Below, piece after piece: positions 8,988 through 19,395 of a stretch of 64,000 nucleotides of DNA. The stretch comes from Agrobacterium vitis (GTDB lineage Bacteria; Pseudomonadota; Alphaproteobacteria; Rhizobiales; Rhizobiaceae), in the NCBI RefSeq assembly GCF_013337045.2, contig NZ_CP118259.1:2046001-2110000 (forward strand). Reading direction: 5' to 3'. The translations under genes and the position numbers were made by a program. Under the pieces are notes generated by a model. The model did no database searches. It had not been told where the DNA came from and saw nothing but the letters and a program-made list of their open reading frames with translations. Numbering within the stretch: the stretch's first letter is position 1; the number at the start of each line of letters is the position of its first letter.

Positions 8988-10313
8988 TCAAAAACTCTCT
9001 TTCAACCATTGTCCCACGCGCATCATGCGGCTGTTGCCGGAGCCAGAGGAGAACAAGCCTCCCTGCCCCACGGCGATCTCCTGATCGGCCACCTGCGGAT
9101 AGATCATCAGACCTACCGCAGTGGAGAAAGCCGGTCCCTTGGCCGCCACAGGCAGGCCAGAGACCCCCATCGGGCGACCAATCCGAACATTGCGGGCGAG
9201 CATCCGCCGCGCAACTTCCGGAAGACCGGTCAACTGGCTTGCGCCACCGGTCAGAACCAAACGCTTGCCGACCACGGGGCTAAAGCCCGATGCGTGGATT
9301 CGGTCGCGAATCATCTCCAGAGTCTCTTCAATACGCGCTTGAATGATTCGCGTCAGCAAAGAACGTGGAACCTGGATCGGTAAATCGCGATCGTCTTCGC
9401 CGATTGGCGGAATTGCAACAACATCGCGCTCCTCAGAGCCATTGGCAAAGGCCGAACCATGCACGACCTTCAACCGCTCCGCATCCTCGATGCGGGTCGA
9501 AAGACCACGCGCCAGATCCGTGGTGACATGATGGCCGCCAATGGCGATGGCATCCGTATGGATCAGCTTACCCTCGGCAAATACCGAGATCGTTGTGGTG
9601 CCGCCACCCATGTCAATGGCGGCGCAGCCCAGTTCGACTTCGTCGTCCACCAGAGCGGCAAGGCCGCTGGCGTAAGGCGTCGCCACCAGGCCCTCGACCG
9701 TCAGATGGGCGCGGTTGATGCAAAGCTCGAGATTTTTCAGCGCCGGCCGTTCCGCCGTCACCACATGCATGTCGACACCCAGCGTATCGCCGAACATGCC
9801 AAGCGGATCGCGGATGCCACGCTCGCCATCCAGCGAAAAGCCGGTCGCCAGCGAATGCAGCAGCACGCGGTCACGACGTTGCGACTGGTGGCTTGCAGCC
9901 GACAGAACCCGCTTGAGATCGGCGCTTTCCACTTCCTGGCCGCCAAGATCGATGGTGGCGGTATAAACGTCCGAACCGATCCGGCCAGCCGAAACATTGA
10001 CGATCAGGCTGTCGACAGTCAGGCCCGCCATGCGCTCGGCGGCATCGACTGCAAGCCGCACGACGCTTTCTACCGATTCAATATCGGAGATCACGCCGGA
10101 CTTCATGCCACGTGAACGCTGGTGGCCGATGCCGATCACTTCGACATGATGGGTCCGGCCTGGCAGGACATCGCTTTCCTTGCGCGGCGTCAGCCGACCG
10201 ATCATGCAGACCACTTTGGTAGAGCCGATATCGAGAACCGAAACGACATGGCTGCGCTTGTGCGAGAGAGGTTTCATACGGGGCAATCCGAAAGAGGAAC
10301 CGAAGACGCTCAT
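8988..10313 (-). CDS. ftsA: Cell division protein FtsA
   Basis: A 441-aa actin-like ATPase that tethers FtsZ to the membrane. It has the phosphate-1 motif VLDIGSTKVVCMI near residue 26, the SHS2 insertion, the later CAAIDMGGGTTTISVF nucleotide-binding block and the adenosine motif VLTGGASQLTGL. The C-terminus ends in a basic amphipathic helix (MMRVGQWLKESF), the membrane-targeting sequence. The start overlaps the ftsQ stop by four bases (ATGA), indicating translational coupling. Confidence 0.96.
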   Translation of the reverse strand: MSVFGSSFGLPRMKPLSHKRSHVVSVLDIGSTKVVCMIGRLTPRKESDVLPGRTHHVEVIGIGHQRSRGMKSGVISDIESVESVVRLAVDAAERMAGLTVDSLIVNVSAGRIGSDVYTATIDLGGQEVESADLKRVLSAASHQSQRRDRVLLHSLATGFSLDGERGIRDPLGMFGDTLGVDMHVVTAERPALKNLELCINRAHLTVEGLVATPYASGLAALVDDEVELGCAAIDMGGGTTTISVFAEGKLIHTDAIAIGGHHVTTDLARGLSTRIEDAERLKVVHGSAFANGSEERDVVAIPPIGEDDRDLPIQVPRSLLTRIIQARIEETLEMIRDRIHASGFSPVVGKRLVLTGGASQLTGLPEVARRMLARNVRIGRPMGVSGLPVAAKGPAFSTAVGLMIYPQVADQEIAVGQGGLFSSGSGNSRMMRVGQWLKESF

Positions 10314-11248
10314 GTCTCTTTCTCCGCCTTGGCGAGGGCCTTGGCGCGAGCCGTCACCGCAGCCTGACGGCGCACCAGCGCTTCGGGCGTCAATTGGACG
10401 GTCATGCGGTCTGAAAGGCGAAGATCAACGGCGGCAATGTCGCGGTCCAGCAATTGGTGATCCGCTTCCATCTTCGCCAGACGCGCCATCGCGCCATCGA
10501 CATCGTCTTCCGGCAACCTCACCACGACGCCATTGTCGAGATAGAGATCCCAGCGACGGCTGGCGACGCGCACATAAGCTTTGACGCGACCGGTAATCTG
10601 AGGCCAGGTCGCAAACTCTCCGGCAATGTCCTGGGCTGCCACTTCGGCATCACGGCCAACGAACAGCGGCAGGGTGGCAAATTTATTGTCACGCAGCGGC
10701 GCGATGATGCTGCCGCTCTTTTCGATCAGCGACAGGTCGGTGCCATGCTGCCAGATACCATAGGCCTCACGTTCCTTGATATTCACCTCGATGGTGCGCG
10801 GATAGATCTTGCGAACCTCGACTTGCTCTACCCACGGCAGATCCGCCACCTTACGGCGTGCGTCGTCGGCGTCGATAGCCACCAGGGAGGTCGCACCATC
10901 CAGACCCAGCGATTGCAGCACATCGATTTCGGATGTGTGAACATTGCCCGACAGCTTGACGTCTTCAACCGCAAAACCCGCAGTCGAGGTCATCGCTTCG
11001 GCAAAGTCCGGCCAGTGACCACCCTTGACGATACCGTAACCACCGACAGCAAGAATATAGGCTGCGAAGGAAACCTTGCCGAGATGCTCCGGCACAGCCA
11101 CCCTGCCCGAGCAGAGAGCGACGACGAACCGCATCAGCCGACGAACCGGGCGCGGCAGGGCCATCAAACCGTCATCCGCCAGACTGGGCGCGCGATAAGG
11201 TGCAGCCTTGCTGCCCTTTGCCGATTTTTTGGCGCTTACCGTGAACAC
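10310..11248 (-). CDS. ftsQ: Cell division protein FtsQ
   Basis: A 312-aa bitopic divisome protein. A basic cytoplasmic N-terminus and one membrane segment (about residues 62-80, [18 protein letters not shown]) precede a POTRA domain ([21 protein letters not shown]) and the FtsQ beta domain with [12 protein letters not shown]. It scaffolds FtsB/FtsL at the septum. The likely start is GTG at 11248, inside the 3' end of ddl, a 13-base overlap. Confidence 0.93.
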   Translation of the reverse strand: MFTVSAKKSAKGSKAAPYRAPSLADDGLMALPRPVRRLMRFVVALCSGRVAVPEHLGKVSFAAYILAVGGYGIVKGGHWPDFAEAMTSTAGFAVEDVKLSGNVHTSEIDVLQSLGLDGATSLVAIDADDARRKVADLPWVEQVEVRKIYPRTIEVNIKEREAYGIWQHGTDLSLIEKSGSIIAPLRDNKFATLPLFVGRDAEVAAQDIAGEFATWPQITGRVKAYVRVASRRWDLYLDNGVVVRLPEDDVDGAMARLAKMEADHQLLDRDIAAVDLRLSDRMTVQLTPEALVRRQAAVTARAKALAKAEKET

Positions 11249-12162
11249 GACGCGTCCTCCACCATCCAGCTGACGAATTCACCAAAGGAAATGCCCGCAT
11301 GCGCGGCCATTTCAGGCACAAGCGAGGTCGGCGTCATGCCCGGCTGGGTATTCACTTCCAGCCAGATCAAGTCGCCATCTTCGGAAAATCGGTCGTCGTA
11401 ACGGAAGTCGGACCGACTGACGCCACGGCACCCGATCGCGTTATGGGCCCCGACAGACAAGTCTTGTATTTTTTGGTAAATTTTCGGTGAAAGTTGCGCA
11501 GGAATGACATGGGTCGAGCCGCCCGCAGCGTATTTGGAGTCGTAATCGTAGAATGTATTGGCCTTGGCGATCACCTCGGTCACAGCCAGCGGCTTACCAT
11601 CCATGACACCGCAGGTCAGCTCACGGCCAGCCACATAGGATTCAACCATTACGGTATCGCCGTAGCGCCACTCCGAGGAGCCAAGGATCTGCGGTGGATG
11701 CGACTGATCCTCCTTGACGATCACCACGCCGAAACTGGAACCTTCCCGCACTGGCTTGACGACATAAGGCGGCTCGATCGGATGGATATTGCCGATCTCA
11801 AAGCGCGACATCTGCCGGGCAAAAGCCACGGGAATACCCGCCGCCGCCGCTACGATCTTCGCCTGCGCCTTATCCATTGCCAGCGCCGAGGCCAGCACAC
11901 CGGAATGCGTATAGGGAATGGAGAGATATTCGAGGATGCCCTGAATGGTGCCATCTTCACCGAAAGGACCATGCAAAGCATTGAAGACCACATCAGGCTT
12001 CAATTCCTGAAGCACGCTGGCGATATCGCGGGTGACATCGACCCGCGTCACGCGGTAGCCCTGCTCCTCAAGCGCCGATGCGCAAGGGGTGCCAGAGGCC
12101 AGACTGACTGGCCGCTCCGACGAAAATCCTCCCAGCAATACGGCAACATGCTTCTTAGCCAT
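11236..12162 (-). CDS. ddl: D-alanine--D-alanine ligase
   Basis: A 308-aa ATP-grasp enzyme that makes D-Ala-D-Ala, the substrate of MurF. Motifs include the N-terminal [16 protein letters not shown], the [12 protein letters not shown] loop, [16 protein letters not shown] with the ATP-binding Lys, and the metal-binding [15 protein letters not shown]. The length is normal for DdlB. It is the first gene of the ddl-ftsQAZ unit; the upstream 460 bp carry no other gene on this strand and hold a CtrA-like box. Confidence 0.95.
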   Translation of the reverse strand: MAKKHVAVLLGGFSSERPVSLASGTPCASALEEQGYRVTRVDVTRDIASVLQELKPDVVFNALHGPFGEDGTIQGILEYLSIPYTHSGVLASALAMDKAQAKIVAAAAGIPVAFARQMSRFEIGNIHPIEPPYVVKPVREGSSFGVVIVKEDQSHPPQILGSSEWRYGDTVMVESYVAGRELTCGVMDGKPLAVTEVIAKANTFYDYDSKYAAGGSTHVIPAQLSPKIYQKIQDLSVGAHNAIGCRGVSRSDFRYDDRFSEDGDLIWLEVNTQPGMTPTSLVPEMAAHAGISFGEFVSWMVEDASCSR

Positions 12163-12270
12163 TCACGCACCCAAACAAAACAATCGCGGTTTTCCGCCTT
12201 ACCTTTGCGCCCGACTTGCGGCGCGAATCGCGCCGGTTCATGCACCTGACATGATAAAACGCCATTAAGG

Positions 12271-12285
12271 TTAACGAACCGTTTA
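12271..12285. promoter_or_regulatory. CtrA-like box upstream of ddl-ftsQAZ
   Basis: TTAA, seven bases, then TTTA (TTAACGAACCGTTTA) matches 7 of 8 positions of the CtrA consensus TTAA-N7-TTAA. It lies about 110 nt upstream of ddl. CtrA controls fts genes in several alphaproteobacteria; its use here is inference. Confidence 0.35.
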
Positions 12286-12455
12286 CAGGTGTTAACGGCC
12301 AAAAATTACTTTTATTTTTCTGGGAGTTATCGAGGGGCGCCCGATGGGTTCGGCCCCAGAACGGAAGGCGCAGGCCCTCAGTGAAGCAGGCCATGCCGAT
12401 GGGTGAGAACAGAGACAGCACACTGGGTACCGGCAGCGACATGATGGCCGGAATA

Positions 12456-12502
12456 ACAAAAAGCCGTGCCGAGGGAACAATGAGAACCCTATACAGCACG
12501 GC
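12456..12502 (-). terminator. Terminator of the Pro-rich secreted protein gene
   Basis: On the minus strand GCCGTGC pairs with GCACGGC (arms 12496-12502 and 12463-12469), with an inner AGGG/CCCT stem, and is followed by TTTTTGTT. It lies about 120 bases past the stop of the small gene and would keep its transcript out of ddl. Confidence 0.6.
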
Positions 12503-12624
12503 TTCAAATTCATCGATCACGTCAACCCGAAGAGGGTCAACGCTTCATCAAGGCTTGGAAACAGACGAGCAGCCCGATATCGAAACGCAACTTAATACGT
12601 TCGATGCGAAGCCGCACATCCGTA

Positions 12625-12885
12625 TCAGGGTTCCACAACGCCTGGAACTCGCCGTCCATCGGGAAGCCGGCAGCTACAAGGCGCGCCAGGCGGCAGTGGC
12701 CTGCGAACCGGGCAAACCAGCGGCGGCATACCGCGCCGTGGCGGCGGTGCGACACAGGATGGCGGCGGCGGCATTGCCCCCGGCCCCGGGGGCACAGGAC
12801 CTGGACCTGGTGGCGGTGGCGGCATTTGTGCAATGGCTTGCCCCGCCATTAGCACGATAGAACAGACGAAAAGAAACCGTTTCAT
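12625..12885 (-). CDS. Small secreted Pro/Cys-rich protein
   Basis: This 86-aa protein has a clean Sec signal peptide (MKRFLFVCSIVLMAGQAIAQ, cleavage after AIA). The mature part has Pro-rich runs (MPPPPPGPGPVPPGPG), then spaced cysteines (PSCVAP, LVCP, PCSCRLPDGRR), suggesting a disulfide-bonded periplasmic or surface peptide. The Shine-Dalgarno CCGGAG lies about 10 bases before the ATG, which supports a real gene, and a terminator follows. It sits in the break between murB and ddl, divergent from the MHS transporter. No function is assigned. Confidence 0.55.
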   Translation of the reverse strand: MKRFLFVCSIVLMAGQAIAQMPPPPPGPGPVPPGPGAMPPPPSCVAPPPRRGMPPLVCPVRRPLPPGAPCSCRLPDGRRVPGVVEP

Positions 12886-13293
12886 AAATCCACTCCGGAA
12901 GCCGCACCGAATAAATCCTGTCATTGATGACGGGAAAATATCGGAGCGATTAAGTCAACAAATCCCACAGTTTGCACTTGTCGACATCGCGATTATATAA
13001 ATATTTTATAAACAACAACAATGATAAAAGTCAATCTAAACTTCGTTCGTCTAAAGGCACACAGAGATGAGCCGATCGGTCATCCTGATGGTTTCCGACG
13101 ATTTTCAAGCGATGTTCCCCGCATGACGATTGACCAGGAAAACACCGCTTATAGCGCCCAAATAAGCAGGACCAGTTGAAATTGCCTATGCAAATGCGTA
13201 AAGCCAACCGCTAACGACAAGTGCCGCATACTCTTTCAACATACGGCACGATTGCGAAAAACCACCATTGAACTCAAATTGGACCCCATCACC
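12886..13293. other. Divergent intergenic region with AT-rich core
   Basis: About 400 bp between the small secreted-protein gene and the transporter gene. It holds an AT-rich stretch around 12990-13035, likely promoter DNA, and an imperfect palindrome GTGCCGCAT / ATACGGCAC (13221-13250). No coding sequence is seen. Confidence 0.5.
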
Positions 13294-14598
13294 ATGACTG
13301 ATGCGATACGCACCGTATCGCCGTCCGCCGAGCCGCTGGCACCTGTTGCATTGAATTCTCCTGCACGAGTCCTGACGGCAAGCCTGGTCGGCACCACAAT
13401 CGAATTCTTTGATTTCTACGTCTACGCCACTGCCGCCGTCCTGGTTTTCCCGGCGCTGTTCTTCCCCAACAGCGATCCGATGACGGCTCTGCTGGCGTCT
13501 TTTGCCACATTTTCCATCGCATTTTTCGCCCGTCCGCTGGGTGCTGTGGTGTTCGGCCATTTCGGTGATCGTATCGGCCGCAAGACGACGCTGGTGGCGG
13601 CTCTGCTGACCATGGGCATTTCCACCGTGGTGATCGGCCTTCTGCCAACCTATGCACAGATCGGCGTATTTGCGCCGTTGCTGCTGGCACTTTGCCGGTT
13701 TGGGCAAGGTTTTGGCCTTGGTGGCGAATGGGGTGGAGCCGTGTTGCTGGCCACCGAAAACGCCCCGGAAGGCAAGCGCAACTGGTATGCAATGTTCCCG
13801 CAGCTTGGCGCACCGATTGGCTTGTTCCTGTCTTCGGGCATTTTCTGGCTGCTGCTGCATGTGATTTCCAAGGACGACCTGCTGGCCTGGGGCTGGCGCG
13901 TTCCGTTCCTGGCTTCCACCCTGCTGATCGTCATCGGTCTTTGGGTGCGTTTCTCGATTTCCGAAACGCCCGCCTTCCAAAAGGCCATGGACGCCCATGA
14001 GCGGGTGGCTGTGCCGGTTGCCGAAATCTTTGGCAAATACAAGCGCAGCCTGTTCCTCGGCACCTTCGTGGCGCTGGTCACCTTCGTGCTGTTCTACATC
14101 GGCACGGCATGGCTGCTGTCCTACAATATCAAGGTCTTGCAGATCCCCTTCCTCGACGCTCTGGAAATCCAGATCATGAGCTCGGTGGTGTTCGGCATCT
14201 TCATTCCGCTGACGGCCAAGGTCGGTGACAAGATCGGCCGACGCAAGGCACTGATCGGCATCACCGTGATGATCGCCGGTTTCTCCTTCCTGCTGCCGGT
14301 TCTGCTGACCTCAGGTGAGACAGGCGTGGCAATCTTCGCCGCAGGCTCCATGGCCTTGATGGGCATGACCTATGCGTTGATCGGGGCAGCCCTTTCGGCA
14401 CCCTTCCCCACCAATGTCCGCTATACCGGCGCCTCGCTGACCTTCAATTTCGCAGGCATCGTTGGCGCGTCGCTGGCGCCCTATGCGGCCACCTGGCTCC
14501 AGACCAATTACGGCATGGCCTATGTCGGCTACTATCTCGGCCTTGCTGCGGTGATCACGCTGGTCTGCATTCTCGCCTCTCGGAAGGGTGAAGTTTAA
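13294..14598 (+). CDS. MFS transporter, metabolite:H+ symporter type
   Basis: A 434-aa inner-membrane transporter with about 12 predicted membrane helices. It starts its transmembrane part with GTTIEFFDFYVYATAAVLVFP, the hallmark of the metabolite:H+ symporter group (ShiA, KgtP and ProP relatives), and has the MFS loop GHFGDRIGRKTTL and the family motif RFGQGFGLGGEWGGA. A second loop, KVGDKIGRRKAL, marks the half repeat. The ATG at 13294 is preferred over an upstream TTG. It lies on the opposite strand inside the dcw cluster between murB and ddl. The substrate cannot be read from sequence; an organic acid or similar metabolite is likely. Confidence 0.85.
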   Translation: MTDAIRTVSPSAEPLAPVALNSPARVLTASLVGTTIEFFDFYVYATAAVLVFPALFFPNSDPMTALLASFATFSIAFFARPLGAVVFGHFGDRIGRKTTLVAALLTMGISTVVIGLLPTYAQIGVFAPLLLALCRFGQGFGLGGEWGGAVLLATENAPEGKRNWYAMFPQLGAPIGLFLSSGIFWLLLHVISKDDLLAWGWRVPFLASTLLIVIGLWVRFSISETPAFQKAMDAHERVAVPVAEIFGKYKRSLFLGTFVALVTFVLFYIGTAWLLSYNIKVLQIPFLDALEIQIMSSVVFGIFIPLTAKVGDKIGRRKALIGITVMIAGFSFLLPVLLTSGETGVAIFAAGSMALMGMTYALIGAALSAPFPTNVRYTGASLTFNFAGIVGASLAPYAATWLQTNYGMAYVGYYLGLAAVITLVCILASRKGEV

Positions 14599-14607
14599 GC
14601 GTCTTAA

Positions 14608-14630
14608 AGCCCGGCACGCCGGGCTTCTTC
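14608..14630 (+). terminator. Terminator of the MHS transporter gene
   Basis: Stem AGCCCGGC / GCCGGGCT begins 10 bases after the stop and is followed by TCTTC. It is a compact hairpin with a weak T tail. Confidence 0.5.
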
Positions 14631-14660
14631 TGGCGATATTGAATCAGATTCTGAACAACA

Positions 14661-14697
14661 AAAAACGCCGCCAAGTGATTCACCTGGCGGCGTTTTT
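14661..14697 (-). terminator. Bidirectional terminator between murB and the transporter
   Basis: A 13-bp perfect arm AAAAACGCCGCCA pairs with its complement (14685-14697) around a loop that can pair further. A-runs on one side and T-runs on the other let it work both ways. It ends the mraZ-to-murB transcript 20 bases past the murB stop. Confidence 0.8.
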
Positions 14698-14716
14698 TAT
14701 GAATTCGCTGTTGAGT

Positions 14717-15691
14717 TTATTCGCTCGTCACGCCCATGAAGGGCCGCACTTCGCTGCCGGGCATGAACAGGCCGAGGCGCTTGATTTCCCATTGCAGCTT
14801 GATGCCGGACTGTTCGAATACCTGACCACGAATGGTCTCGCCCAGATATTCGAGATCGTAGGCCGTGGCATGGCCGACATTGATCATGAAATTGCAATGC
14901 AGCGACGACATTTGTGCGCCACCGATCATCAGACCGCGTCCGCCGACTTCATCGATCAATTCCCAGGCGGAATGGCCTTCCGGATTTTTGAAGGTCGAGC
15001 CACCAGTCTTTTCCTTGACCGGCTGCACGGTTTCGCGGTGCTGGCGCACGGCGTCCATTTCAGCCCGGATCGCGGATTTCTCCTGGGGGAAGCCCTCAAA
15101 CAGACCGCTGATGAAGATCAAACTTTCCGGTGCCGAGGAGTGACGGTAACCATAGCCCATGTCAGCCTTGGACAGCACATGCAGATTGCCCTGGCGATCC
15201 ACGGCCTCGACCTCAACCACCCGCTCTGCCGTCTCGCCGCCATTGGCGCCAGCATTCATCCTGAGCGCACCGCCGATCGAGCCGGGAATGCCATAGTAGA
15301 ACGCGAACCCGCCGATATTGTTGTCCATCGCCATGGCGGCGATATGCTTGTCCGGGCAGATGGCACCGGCGCGGATGCGGTTTTCGCCTTCCAGCTCAAG
15401 GCCGCCAAACCCCTTGGCCGACAGGCGGATCACCACGCCGGGAATACCGCCATCGCGCACCAAAAGGTTGGAGCCGACACCGACAACGGTGAGCGGCACA
15501 TCATCGGGCAGCAGTTTCAGGAAGGTGACCAGATCGTCCCTGTCGTGCGGCTGGAACATCAGTTCCGCCAAACCGCCCGCCTGGAACCACGTCACCCGGT
15601 CCATCGGCGCGTCCGGTGTCAACCGTCCCCGCAGCGCATCCACACCCGGCCCCAAGCGGGCCAGCAGCTTTTCCCCATCCACCTGTTTCAT
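14717..15691 (-). CDS. murB: UDP-N-acetylenolpyruvoylglucosamine reductase MurB
   Basis: A 324-aa FAD enzyme that reduces UDP-GlcNAc-enolpyruvate to UDP-MurNAc. It shows [13 protein letters not shown], the FAD-binding [36 protein letters not shown] and the catalytic [12 protein letters not shown]. The ATG at 15691 overlaps the murC stop by 4 bases (ATGA), which fixes the start; the 17 codons upstream in frame lie inside murC. It is the last gene of the upstream dcw transcript. Confidence 0.95.
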   Translation of the reverse strand: MKQVDGEKLLARLGPGVDALRGRLTPDAPMDRVTWFQAGGLAELMFQPHDRDDLVTFLKLLPDDVPLTVVGVGSNLLVRDGGIPGVVIRLSAKGFGGLELEGENRIRAGAICPDKHIAAMAMDNNIGGFAFYYGIPGSIGGALRMNAGANGGETAERVVEVEAVDRQGNLHVLSKADMGYGYRHSSAPESLIFISGLFEGFPQEKSAIRAEMDAVRQHRETVQPVKEKTGGSTFKNPEGHSAWELIDEVGGRGLMIGGAQMSSLHCNFMINVGHATAYDLEYLGETIRGQVFEQSGIKLQWEIKRLGLFMPGSEVRPFMGVTSE

Positions 15692-17103
15692 TCCGATTTT
15701 CCCGAAAGCGCTTGCAATTCTGAAGGCAGCGCCGCTGCCCATTGTGTAATATTTCCAGCCCCCAACAGGACCACAAAGTCACCCGGCTGTGCAATGGCCG
15801 AAATGATCCCTGCCAGCTGATCCGGTGAGGCCAAATAGCGCACATCGCGATGGCCGCCCGATCGGATGCGCGATACCAGCGCTTCAGAATCGATGCCCTC
15901 GATGGGATCTTCTCCCGCAGCATAAACTGGCGACAACAGAATACTATCGGCATCGTTGAAGCAATTGGCGAAATCCTCGAATAGACTCGACAAACGCGAG
16001 AAGCGATGCGGCTGATGCACGGCGATGATCCGGCCCTTGCAGCTCTCGCGGGCCGCCTTCAGCACGGCCTTGATTTCCACCGGATGGTGGCCGTAATCGT
16101 CAAACACCTGCACGCCGTTCCATGTGCCGGTCAAGGTGAAGCGCCGCTTGACGCCGCCGAACGTGGACAGGCCCTTGCGGATTGCTTCCTCGGAAATATC
16201 CAGCCGGTTGGCGACGGCAATGGCCGCGCAAGCATTGGAAATATTGTGGCGGCCCGGCATCGGCAGGGTCAGGTCTTTGAAGTTGAAAACACGGCCCGTG
16301 CGGCGACGGCGGATTTCCACATCGAAAATCGACTTGGTGCCTTCGTTGCGCACATTGAAAAACCGCACATCGGCCTGCGGGTTTTCACCATAGGTGACGA
16401 CCTTACGGTCCTCGATCCGGCCAACCAGCGCCTGCACTTCGGGGTGATCGAGGCACATGACCCCAAAACCGTAGAACGGCACATTCTCGACGAACTGCCG
16501 AAACGCGGCACGCACGGCGTCAAAATTGCCATAATGGTCCAGATGCTCCGGGTCGATATTGGTGACAACAGCCACATCGGCAGGCAGTTTCAGGAAAGTG
16601 CCGTCCGATTCGTCAGCCTCAACCACCATCCACTCACCCTCACCCATGCGGGCATTGGTGCCATAGGCATTGATAATGCCGCCATTGATCACAGTCGGAT
16701 CGAGCTGGCCCGCCTCAAGCAGCGCCGCCACCATCGAGGTGGTCGTCGTCTTGCCATGCGTGCCGCCAATGGCGATGGCATTTCGGAACCGCATCAGCTC
16801 GGCGAGCATTTCGGCGCGACGCACCACTGGCAGCAGCTTTTCACGCGCGGCCACCAGTTCGGGATTGTCTTTCTTGATGGCGGTGGAAACGACAACGACC
16901 TCGGCATCACCAAGGTTCTCCGGCTTGTGGCCAACAAACACCTCGATGCCCTTGGCACGCAGGCGCTGCACATTGGCGCTTTCGGCCTGATCCGATCCCT
17001 GTACCCGATGGCCGAGATTGTGCAGCACTTCGGCAATGCCGCTCATGCCGATCCCGCCGATCCCGATGAAATGCACCAGACCGATGCTCTTCGGCATTTT
17101 CAT
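15688..17103 (-). CDS. murC: UDP-N-acetylmuramate--L-alanine ligase MurC
   Basis: A 471-aa Mur ligase that adds L-Ala to UDP-MurNAc in the cytoplasm. The Rossmann segment [17 protein letters not shown] opens the protein. The ATP loop [19 protein letters not shown] is near residue 115, the central [11 protein letters not shown] follows, and the C-terminal domain has [14 protein letters not shown] and HQPHRFSRL. It overlaps murG and murB by 4 bases each. Confidence 0.96.
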   Translation of the reverse strand: MKMPKSIGLVHFIGIGGIGMSGIAEVLHNLGHRVQGSDQAESANVQRLRAKGIEVFVGHKPENLGDAEVVVVSTAIKKDNPELVAAREKLLPVVRRAEMLAELMRFRNAIAIGGTHGKTTTTSMVAALLEAGQLDPTVINGGIINAYGTNARMGEGEWMVVEADESDGTFLKLPADVAVVTNIDPEHLDHYGNFDAVRAAFRQFVENVPFYGFGVMCLDHPEVQALVGRIEDRKVVTYGENPQADVRFFNVRNEGTKSIFDVEIRRRRTGRVFNFKDLTLPMPGRHNISNACAAIAVANRLDISEEAIRKGLSTFGGVKRRFTLTGTWNGVQVFDDYGHHPVEIKAVLKAARESCKGRIIAVHQPHRFSRLSSLFEDFANCFNDADSILLSPVYAAGEDPIEGIDSEALVSRIRSGGHRDVRYLASPDQLAGIISAIAQPGDFVVLLGAGNITQWAAALPSELQALSGKSE

Positions 17104-18221
17104 GCTTTCACGTCCTTCATAGTCTTCACGTCCTTGCCTTCGGCAATAGTCTGAACCAGATCAGCAAGCAAGCCTGCTGCCAGCGGTTGTCCCGCACTTC
17201 GCGCCGAGGCCGCCATTTGGGCCAGTTTGGCCGGGCTGGTCATCCAGTCCTTCAACAACGCCGACAGCTTTTCCGGCGTCAGATCCGATTGCGGCACGAC
17301 AACCGCACCACCCTGACCGGAAATCGCCGCCGCATTGGCGGCCTGGTCGTGATCCAGCGCATAGGGATAGGGAACCAGCACCGCAGGGCGACCAATCACG
17401 CCCAACTCCGATACGGTAGACGCGCCGGAGCGGGAAATCACCATTTGCGATGCGCCGATCCGTTCCGCCATATCGCCGAAGAACGGCGAGACCGACGCGG
17501 GAACCTTCAACTTCTCATAAAGCGCCTTCACCCGGTCGGCATCTTCCAGCCGTGCCTGCTGCGTTATCCGCAGGCGCGCGCGCAACACGTCGTCCAGAAT
17601 GCAGATGGCGCTCGGCACGGCATTGGAAAAATGCTGGGCGCCCTGGCTGCCGCCAAACACCACAAGTTCGAATGGATCGCCATCGCCGGACGGCTGATAA
17701 TCCGTCTTGGAGGCCGCCAACACGGCAGGCCGCACAGGATTGCCAGTCACCACGGTCTTGTCGGCATAGGCACCGCCCGCTGGCAAGAAGCCACCGGCAA
17801 TGGCCTTGACCCTTGGCGCCAGAAACCGGTTGGCCCGGCCCATCACAGCGTTCTGCTCATGGATAACCGTGGCAACACCAAGCGCGCGCGCCGCTAGCAA
17901 GGGCGGGATGGTCGGATAGCCGCCAAACCCGATCACCACTTGAGGCTTCAAGCCTGCGATCAGGGTGCGAGCGGCACGATAACCGCGCCACAAGGTCAAA
18001 AGCGCTTTCGCGACGGCAATCGGATTTTTCGAGCTGATGGTGGCAGAAGGCACGACATGGATGGCGTCGGCTGGGAACTTGCCCGCATAGCGCTCGGCGC
18101 GGCTATCCGTCACCAGATGCACGCTATAGCCCCTGGCCCTCAGTTCATGAGCCAGCGCCTCGGCTGGAAACAGATGGCCGCCGGTTCCCCCGGCGGCAAG
18201 AAGAATGAGACCTTTGGTCAT
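17100..18221 (-). CDS. murG: UDP-GlcNAc:undecaprenyl-PP-MurNAc-pentapeptide transferase MurG
   Basis: A 373-aa glycosyltransferase that makes lipid II on the inner face of the membrane. It has the N-terminal [21 protein letters not shown] glycine loop, the acceptor motif [30 protein letters not shown], and the UDP-GlcNAc site [15 protein letters not shown] and [24 protein letters not shown]. Length is normal. ftsW ends 18 bases upstream and murC overlaps by 4 bases. Confidence 0.96.
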   Translation of the reverse strand: MTKGLILLAAGGTGGHLFPAEALAHELRARGYSVHLVTDSRAERYAGKFPADAIHVVPSATISSKNPIAVAKALLTLWRGYRAARTLIAGLKPQVVIGFGGYPTIPPLLAARALGVATVIHEQNAVMGRANRFLAPRVKAIAGGFLPAGGAYADKTVVTGNPVRPAVLAASKTDYQPSGDGDPFELVVFGGSQGAQHFSNAVPSAICILDDVLRARLRITQQARLEDADRVKALYEKLKVPASVSPFFGDMAERIGASQMVISRSGASTVSELGVIGRPAVLVPYPYALDHDQAANAAAISGQGGAVVVPQSDLTPEKLSALLKDWMTSPAKLAQMAASARSAGQPLAAGLLADLVQTIAEGKDVKTMKDVKA

Positions 18222-18239
18222 GATTTACTCCGCTGGCCC

Positions 18240-19394
18240 CTATTCTGCTGGAACACCCTGGACCGACCTGAACAAGCGTCGCTCCTGCGAGCGCTTTTCC
18301 GGCCGGTGGCGCGTCAGCGCCAGAATGAAGCCCGCTGTCACTCCGATCGCCACCATGGAAGACCCACCATAGGAGATCAAGGGCAGCGTCATGCCCTTGG
18401 CGGGCAGGAGTTCCAGGTTGACGCCGATATTGATCATCGACTGCACACCGATTTGCAGGATCAGGCCAGCCACCGCGAACCGATTGAAGTCATTGCGTTC
18501 ACGAAAGGCATGGCCGAGACCGCGAATGACCAGAAAGGCGAAGATCGACACCAGCAGCAGGCAGAAAATAATGCCGAACTCCTCGGCAGCCACCGAAAAG
18601 ATGAAGTCGGTATGGGCATCGGGAATGATCCGCTTGACGATGCCTTCACCCGGCCCGACCCCAAACCAGTTGCCGCGAATAATCGCCTCACGCGCCGTAT
18701 CCACCTGGAACGTATCGCCCTCGCCGGTCAGAAAGCGGTCGATACGGCCAGCCACGTGCGGCATGGTGTAATAGGCAATCGTCGAACCAGCCCCACCGAC
18801 CAGGGCCAGCACGATGATGAAGATCCACGGCACGCCCGCCATGAAGAACATGCCGCTCCACACCACGGAGGTCAGGATGGTCTGGCCGAAATCCGGCTGG
18901 ACCATCAATAGCGCCACGACGACCATGAACAGCAGGATAGCAAAGAAATTGCCCGGAATATCCGGCTGGCGGGCATGTTCGGCAAACAGCCAGGCGCAAA
19001 CCACCACGAAGGCGGGCTTCATGAATTCCGAAGGCTGGATCGACAGGCTGCCGAAATTGATCCAGCGATGCGCGCCCTTGACCTCCGGCCCGAAGAACAG
19101 CGCCAGGATCATCAAGGCGATCGAGGCAAGCAGGATGAGGACAGCGGCGCGGCGCACCTGCCGGGGAGACAGGAAGGACAGGCCGACCATGGTCGCAAGA
19201 CAAGGAATGGTAAAGGCGGCCTGACGGCGCACAAAATGGAAACTGTCCAGCCCGATGCGCTCAGCCACCGCTGGAGACGCGGCAAAGGACAGCATGAAGC
19301 CAATGCCGAGAAGCACGATGAATGTTACCAGAAAGAGCCGGTCGATGGTCCAGAACCAATCCGCCAAAGCTCCACGTTCTGCACGGCTTACCAT
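18240..19394 (-). CDS. ftsW: Septal peptidoglycan glycosyltransferase FtsW
   Basis: A 384-aa SEDS-family protein with about ten membrane helices that polymerises lipid II at the septum together with FtsI. The conserved blocks are visible: HRWINFGSLSIQPSEFMKP in the first half, the large periplasmic loop with GVGPGEGIVKRIIPDAHTDFIFSVAAEEFG, and the late LPLISYGGSSMVAIG. It begins one base after murD ends. Confidence 0.95.
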   Translation of the reverse strand: MVSRAERGALADWFWTIDRLFLVTFIVLLGIGFMLSFAASPAVAERIGLDSFHFVRRQAAFTIPCLATMVGLSFLSPRQVRRAAVLILLASIALMILALFFGPEVKGAHRWINFGSLSIQPSEFMKPAFVVVCAWLFAEHARQPDIPGNFFAILLFMVVVALLMVQPDFGQTILTSVVWSGMFFMAGVPWIFIIVLALVGGAGSTIAYYTMPHVAGRIDRFLTGEGDTFQVDTAREAIIRGNWFGVGPGEGIVKRIIPDAHTDFIFSVAAEEFGIIFCLLLVSIFAFLVIRGLGHAFRERNDFNRFAVAGLILQIGVQSMINIGVNLELLPAKGMTLPLISYGGSSMVAIGVTAGFILALTRHRPEKRSQERRLFRSVQGVPAE

Positions 19395-19395
19395 G

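Larger units (their letters stand above)
12163..12624. other. Gene-free upstream region of ddl
   Basis: About 460 bp between ddl and the small secreted-protein gene. It contains a CtrA-like box and a terminator for the upstream small gene. A 121-codon minus-strand open frame crosses it but has no Shine-Dalgarno sequence, no recognisable domain and runs through the terminator, so it is not called. Confidence 0.6.

Noticed and set aside
12155..12520. A 121-codon minus-strand open frame upstream of ddl
   Set aside because: It crosses a terminator and the ddl start, has no ribosome site and no recognisable domain.
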